Part shown: positions 58,991-64,000 of the stretch, piece by piece
How positions within the stretch are numbered: the stretch's first letter is position 1
Layout: the number at the start of each line of letters is the position of its first letter
Assembly (NCBI GenBank): GCA_963971425.1
Contig: OZ020519.1
Coordinates: 22,360,786 to 22,424,785, forward strand
Length of the DNA stretch: 64,000 nucleotides
Direction of reading: 5' to 3'
Source of the DNA: Bryoerythrophyllum caledonicum
Taxonomy: Eukaryota > Streptophyta > Bryopsida > Pottiales > Pottiaceae
Translations under genes and position numbers: made by a program
The notes under the pieces: model-generated
What the model was told of the DNA's origin: nothing
The model's database searches: none
Seen by the model: the letters and a program-made list of their open reading frames with translations, nothing else

Positions 58991-60780
58991 TTAGATGGGT
59001 ACGAAGGTTAAGCTGACAACTACTTGTATGCAAAGGAGAATTTGAAACAACCAACAAATCAACAATGTAATCGAAGCATTACCACCATACATATATAAGC
59101 ATCATCAGTCAAGCATCACCACTTAGCACCATAACAAATTCATGACATGTTGTGTAAAGTTGTAAACAAAGCATTTAAAATGCACAGCAAAAGCTAAGCC
59201 TCCATTAGACTTGAGATGCTTCAAGCTCGAACCTGCTCTTTGGTTGAAATCTAATCCAAACCCTCTCTGAACATGCTCCTCGGCACTGAGGAGGCACTAT
59301 AAAAAAACCATGTTTTTGGTGTCGTCAAGGCTGTTATGTATTGTGTTTCTGAGATGTCAGGTGTGTGTCGGACAACGGCCGCAGTACCTCAAATATAGTT
59401 TGACTTTGCATCAAATGTATTCTAGTAAAAGACAAAACGTGGAGATGTAATTGTGGACATGCACGTTTTTGTGGACGTCAAAAGAACCGTGGTCATGTGT
59501 GAGTGCAACGTCATAAAAAACACGAGAGGTCCACGTCAGCCATTGCGTTTATTTTCATTGTAGGATCAATGCACAGTGTTTCCCGGAAGCAAAAAAATGA
59601 GAAAATGGATAGCTCCTCTACATAGATAGGCAAAACTTGTTTGTGTGGAAACATTGGCTTTGCAAGCTATGAGCGTTCAAACACAGGCACAGACCTCCAC
59701 CATCACCATCACAATATGCACCAATTCCTATCTCCACCTTCTCTCTAAACACGCACTTCTTCTTCTTCATCCTTGTCGCAAAATTGGAGTCGGGTTTTGG
59801 GAAGGGAGGGTGCAATTGGAGATTGGAGTTGGGTTTTTGCAAGAAAGGGCGCGATTGCTGGGATTTTTAGGGTTTTGCAATCTCCCTCCCTTCAGTCACT
59901 AAAATTCTTGGTGAGTTTTGTGATGGGTTTCATCAAAATTTGCAAGAAATTCTTTCAATTTTGTGGGAATGCAAAAACGGGGTGAATTTGATAGTTTGGT
60001 CAATTGTCTTTGGTTTGTTGATGAGCCAAAGGAAGAGAGATTTTGGTTTGGATGTAGAGACTTGTAGATTTGAGGTTGTGGAGGTTGATTTCTTTGGGTT
60101 TTTGCCATTTGAAAGAGAGGGCACGATTGTTGGAGTTTTTGAGGTTTTGCGATCTTCTGCCTTTTTATCGCTGAAATTGTCATTGAAATTTGTGGTGAGT
60201 TTTATTGAATTTGCGTAGGCACCTTTTGACATTAAATGGTTAATGCATTCTAGAGGTCTAATTGTTTCAATTTGTTGTTACGGTCTATAAATCATACAGG
60301 ACAACTAATCAGCATCACGACTCAAAATGATATTGAGGTAAGATCTATCTGATTTCCTGATGTGGTACGCATATGAGATGTTGTTATAACTATTTTTCTC
60401 TTGGGGATGTATGATGTTGCTACATCTCATGTTGTTTAGATATGGAATCTAGGAATCTAGGAATCTATTTAGGTATGGAGGTTAGTTTCTTCCAAACTTG
60501 AGTAGGTCTCGCGCACCTTGGATTGTTTGCCCCTTCTTGAAACAAACATTTTTTTTCTAATGTGGTTGTCTTGACGCAAAAAAAACAAGCATCATGTTTG
60601 GTTTCACATCACATGTAATACACTGTTTGGGAAAAGGCAAATGGGAAGCTGAGGACTCCACACTTAGCTGCGGCCACTTAGAATGGATCTCCACTACACC
60701 TTTGAATATTGTACTTTGTTTCATTTATTTAATTGTGGTAGAAGTAGGGCATACGCGCATAAAGTGCATTGGCTTTGTGA
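58991..60780. other. Intergenic DNA with a diverged 240-bp tandem duplication
   Basis: Segments at about 59830-59945 and 60080-60215 are related: both contain GGGTTTTTGC, a CACGATTG/CGCGATTG phrase, GTTTTGC(A/G)ATCT, a CTGAAATTxT-like phrase and GGTGAGTTTT. The duplication makes parallel frames on both strands. No gene is recognised. A GGTTAATG with preceding ATTAAATGG at 60225-60240 may be the end of another TTAA element. Confidence 0.45.
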
Positions 60781-60800
60781 ATGAATTGTTTCTTCTGCAG

Positions 60801-61122
60801 CCGGGGATATGACACGCATTTAGGGGGTGAAGGCAAAGACTTTGATGGCAACACGGATGATGTTATAGAAGTTGTGCATCCGAAAGACAAAAAAGGAGGA
60901 ACTAGTGCCATGGAAAAACCCATTGAAGTGGACAGCCATGGGCAGCCCTTCAGGTCCATGAAGGAGGCCTTCTCTAATGGTGTGAAGAAATATGCAAAGG
61001 GCCTTGACCCTAAGATTGGTTGGGGCAAACAACCATTGCATTTGAGGAAGAAATTGCTCAGAAAAGTATATATAGATATGCACAGAAGTGAGACCCTTTC
61101 TTGGAGGATAATCCAATCTTAA
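60801..61122 (+). CDS. Exon resembling a plant transposase N-terminal region
   Basis: An exon may start after TTCTGCAG at 60800 and the frame stays open to a TAA at 61120. It has an acidic start and then IEVDSHGQPFRSMKEAFS and GWGKQPLHLRKKLLRKVY. A short GQPF phrase followed by W and a Lys/Arg-rich helix is reminiscent of the plant En/Spm-type transposase family (Transposase_24), but the match is weak. A donor-like AAAAG|GTATAT is absent; AAAA|GTATAT occurs at 61064. A frame at 62076-62384 with a Lys/Ala/Thr-rich linker may belong to the same gene. Function unknown. Confidence 0.35.
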
Positions 61123-62540
61123 GATTTCTCGTTCTACAACATTGTGTTTGTTTGAACCGACGTCTTGGAAAACTCATTGGTAGACACGTTGTTGTTCAGT
61201 TTGATGTCAAGTGATACGTAAGTGGAAAACCCTAACCCCAAGGCTGCCACCTCTCCCTTTGAGCAGACATAGCAGTCATTATTAACGGTATTGATGTCAA
61301 TGGAAAATGCCTAGTTTGGCAATTGTTTTGACAAAATAAGGCTTTATAAGAGTGTACTGTGTTATGAAGCTCAAGTATGTCATTTGATTTAGATTGGAAG
61401 GCGTGCGGCAATTTTAAAAGAGTGAGCAAGAAATTCTTGGGGCCGAAATAATCACGTTGCCTTATTGCATCCGTGCATATATTACCTTAGGTAAGACTTC
61501 TAGTGTGGAAAAAATCATATTCATCATGGGTTAAAATATGTCCAAGATCAAACTATCCGCATAATCTGATGTCGAATATGTGCATTTTTAGGTGGATTAG
61601 TAAAAGCTAGAAGTAGCATTGGAACTTGAGTAGTTGGTATTCTTTTGCAAGTAAATGCTGCATTTAGCAGGAATTGCTATGATTGTGCGTTGTAGAGATA
61701 TGGGGTACCAGAAGATAATGACATTTTAGGTTCATGATTAACCATTCCTCATCTCCTAAAGTGTTGCTCATAAATTTACAGGTGCATGTTTAACGCTTGT
61801 GTTTGCACAGGTTGATGATTGCATACGGAAATAGGTTGTTTGTGTCATGCCGGAGTCTTCGACATGGCAACCTCTCGTTAATCTTGACGTCTTTTGTGAC
61901 GTCAGAGATGACACTTTGTAATGTTAGTGACGATGGGGGAAGTACTTCTAATTTATCTTATGGGTGACTGTAGTCTCCAAATGTGTTCATTTTTACAAGA
62001 AAGTTTTTTTATTAGCATGTGTGGATGCTAGATGTTGTATTCCCATGAAATTGAGAAAAGTCAATCCGTTGAGCTATGGAATGGATGCAAGTATGCACTC
62101 TAATATGTCATCCTACTGAACTCTTGCAGCAAGAGATTGAAGCACCGGATGAGCCATCAACTCGCCCAAGACGTGATGTAAAGACGTCACAAGCTGCAAA
62201 GGCAACAAAGCAAACGGCTAAGGCAGCACAAAACAAAGGTCCAACACAGAAGTCAGCCAATCTACCCAAACCTCCACAGGTTGTGTCAAAGGTGACTAAA
62301 AAGTATCTATTTTTTTTTTTATTGTGTTGGATGAGACAGACTTTGGATGTCATACTTGAATTAGTAGACCATGAGGATGTATAGGATGCTTTCTATTGCT
62401 ATAGACGACAAATGCAGCAACGATGTTCCACGGTTTACTACCGACTATGTTAATACGATTGTAAAAGCCTCGTTGATGGCATGTTCATCTCTCACATAAG
62501 GGCTAACAGTGTTGCACATCTCCACTCACAACACGCCTTC
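61123..62540. other. Intergenic DNA; one weak ORF
   Basis: The frame 62076-62384 encodes a Lys/Thr/Ala/Gln-rich linker (STRPRRDVKTSQAAKATKQT) that looks disordered and could be an exon piece of the neighbouring TE-like gene. No other feature was recognised. Confidence 0.35.
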
Positions 62541-62567
62541 ATTAGGGTTATCAGGACGCTTGACGTC

Positions 62568-62587
62568 CCTGACGTCCGGACGTCAGG
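62568..62587. repeat. Perfect 20-bp palindrome with GACGTC sites
   Basis: CCTGACGTCCGGACGTCAGG equals its own reverse complement. Neighbouring copies of GGACGTC flank it (62561-62610). ACGT cores are plant bZIP sites, but here they are part of the repeat design. Confidence 0.9.
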
Positions 62588-62964
62588 ACGGAGGACGTCC
62601 TTGGGCCTATCAAGACGTCCGGTGACATAACGAGTTTTGTCAATTTACCCGGGGGAAAATAGCCGTCCGCAACCTCGGCCGACCGCTCGGCCGTCAGATG
62701 CGACCACCCTCCGTCCGCCCGGTGGTCGGTCAGTGGCGTCCGCCCCGCCGTCCGCCCGCCACGACCGCTCGGTGGTCGGTCGGTGCCGATCGCCATGCCG
62801 TCCGAATGGCGGTCGACAATTAGCTGTCCGCCCGGCCGTCCAAATGGCAGTTAGGGGTTGGCCGTCCGGTAGCCGTCCGAATGACGGTCGGCCGTCAGCC
62901 GTCCGCTTGGTTGTCCGAATGGTGGTCGGCGCTCGGCCGTCCGCTGTGCGGACGGCCCTTAGGT

Positions 62965-63435
62965 GTCCGCTGCGCGCTATATACCGTTGAAAGCGCATTT
63001 ACAAGACGCTTTCAACGGTATACTACACGTTCAAAAACTCCCAAAACTGAGGGAGTTATGGCCAAAAAACCCGTGCGGACGGCTAGGCAGTCAACCGCGC
63101 GGACGGGGCGGCCCTTGGGCGTCCGCTGCGCACTATATACTGTTGGAAGCCCATTTTCAAGACGCTTTGAATGGTATGTTACACGTTCAAAATCTCCCAA
63201 AACTGAGGGAGTTATGGCCAAAAAACCCGTGCGGACGGCTAGGCAGTCAACCGCGCGGACGGGTGAGGGCCGACCGCCGTGCGGACGGCCCTTGAGTTTC
63301 CGCTGCGCGCTATATACTGTTGGAAGCGCATTTTTAAGACGCTTTGAATGGTATATTACACGTTCAAAAGCTCCAAACAATGAGGGAGTTATGGCCAAAA
63401 AACCCGTGTGGACGGCTAGGGAGTCAGCCGCTCTG
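62965..63435 (+). repeat. Three tandem units of about 156-176 bp
   Basis: Units begin at about 62965, 63121 and 63297 with TCCGCTGCGC(G/A)CTATATAC, continue AAGACGCTTT...GGTAT...ACACGTTCAAAA, then GAGGGAGTTATGGCCAAAAA and CCCGTG(C/T)GGACGGCTAGG. Units 2 and 3 are separated by about 20 extra bases of CGGACGG-type sequence. In one frame they encode three copies of a peptide containing GVMAKKPV; that may be coincidental. Confidence 0.9.
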
Positions 63436-64000
63436 GCGGACGCCTATGGCCGACCGCCGGGCGGATGGCGAGGCAATCGATGGGTCGGACGGCCAAGAGT
63501 CGACCGAGCGGCGGTCGGCCATAGAGTCCGCAGGGCGAACCGTCGTGTAGTGACAAGTGGCAGTTGGAGAGGCGGACAGGGGAGGGAAGCACCCAAATGC
63601 CAGAGACGCACGGCGGGGCGGACGGCCATTCCAATAGGCTTGTGGTTAGTAAAGGAGAAAAATGAATCTAGATTTCTTGTGTATTCTATTTTAAGTGAAA
63701 CCACTATTCACAAGTTCTATTCTTCATATGTTTCCAAGTGCATAGGATATTTGAAATGGAATATTCATATATATTTGCATAATATCTTTGAGACATTCTT
63801 CTGACTAATAATGCACGTGACTCTTTCTCCTAATTTAGAGTGCACATGCAATGTCTATCTACCCAAAAAAGTAATGTTCCAAACCGCTTCCGTGTTGCCA
63901 AAGAGTGGAGAGAAGTGGAGGAGAGGGAAGGGAGTTGCTGAAATTTGAGGCTTGGTGGCTTCGTGGCCGTCCGCCAAGCTCCGGGGCGGACGGCATGGCG

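Larger units (their letters stand above)
62541..64000. repeat. GC/CpG-rich repeat region of CCGTCCG / CGGACGG words, continuing past the window
   Basis: From about 62550 to 63640 the sequence is dense in CCGTCCG, GGTCGGTC, GGACGTC and CGGACGG heptamers in both orientations, in sharp contrast to AT-rich flanks. The interval 63650-63950 is AT-rich again, and the words return at 63966-63996 as GGCCGTCCGCC...GGCGGACGGC in inverted form. Long frames occur on both strands because stop codons are rare in such sequence; I do not consider them genes. Confidence 0.75.

Noticed and set aside
62965..63435. CRISPR-like array of repeats and spacers
   Set aside because: The units are long, diverged tandem duplications without short regular repeats and unique spacers, and the DNA is eukaryotic.
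62551..63704. Long ORFs on both strands in the GC-rich region
   Set aside because: Stops are rare in CGG/CCG-rich repeats, and the implied proteins are Arg/Gly/Pro repeats without domain character.

Overview
The window reads as nuclear DNA of a streptophyte (green-plant lineage). The evidence is one well-preserved host gene with 18 exons and canonical GT-AG introns, encoding the plastid DExH RNA helicase ISE2/DExH15, set in AT-rich DNA packed with plant-type transposons (hAT, pogo, TTAA-target MITEs, Tourist-like MITE, LTR elements, a LINE). A charophyte alga or bryophyte is my guess from the gene and repeat style; nothing in the sequence proves it. The helicase gene uses the standard code: all of its Gln codons are CAA or CAG and it ends in TGA.

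Layout. 1-2.8 kb: remnant of an LTR element with a 3' LTR start, a polypurine tract and a perfect 20-bp-arm hairpin. 4.4-7.9 kb: hAT transposase gene in four exons, whose first intron seems to have lost its GT donor. 9.5-9.7 kb: a scrap of LINE zinc-finger coding sequence. 9.9-12.5 kb: a TTAA MITE, then a 2.27-kb foldback element containing a second TTAA MITE. 12.9-19.3 kb: ISE2. 21.4 kb: a fully foldable tRNA whose anticodon is CTA (reads UAG). 22.06-25.40 kb: a complete but dead pogo-like element with TIRs and TA duplications, interrupted by a 794-bp solo LTR with a 5-bp target duplication. 25.7-36 kb: copies of the same TTAA MITE family, one beside an apparent empty site, one split by a Tourist-like MITE that itself holds a hairpin.

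About 38.5-50.9 kb holds the most unusual object: a very large non-LTR retrotransposon. It has an ORF1 with a C-terminal coiled coil, then a long strikingly G-poor ORF2 region. ORF2 carries two tandem 2A-type segments (one intact DIETNPGP, one broken to DIETNPRP), an APE endonuclease, a reverse transcriptase, an RNase H, and a C-terminal zinc finger plus KPD...E domain that resembles the restriction-like endonuclease of R2/Dualen-type elements. The copy is dead: three in-frame TAA codons and two or more frameshifts.

52.3-57 kb holds the decayed gag, primer binding site and LTR of another LTR element on the minus strand, with a tRNA-related SINE-like segment. 57.6-59.0 kb is an unrecognised decayed multi-exon gene on the minus strand. 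59.8-60.2 kb is a diverged tandem duplication, 60.8-61.1 kb a transposase-like exon, and 62.5-64.0 kb a GC- and CpG-rich array built on CCGTCCG/CGGACGG words with three long tandem units.

Apart from ISE2, the genes belong to mobile elements and most are broken. Many breaks are in-frame TAG/TAA where CAG/CAA (Gln) would fit, as expected from cytosine deamination in silenced plant transposons.
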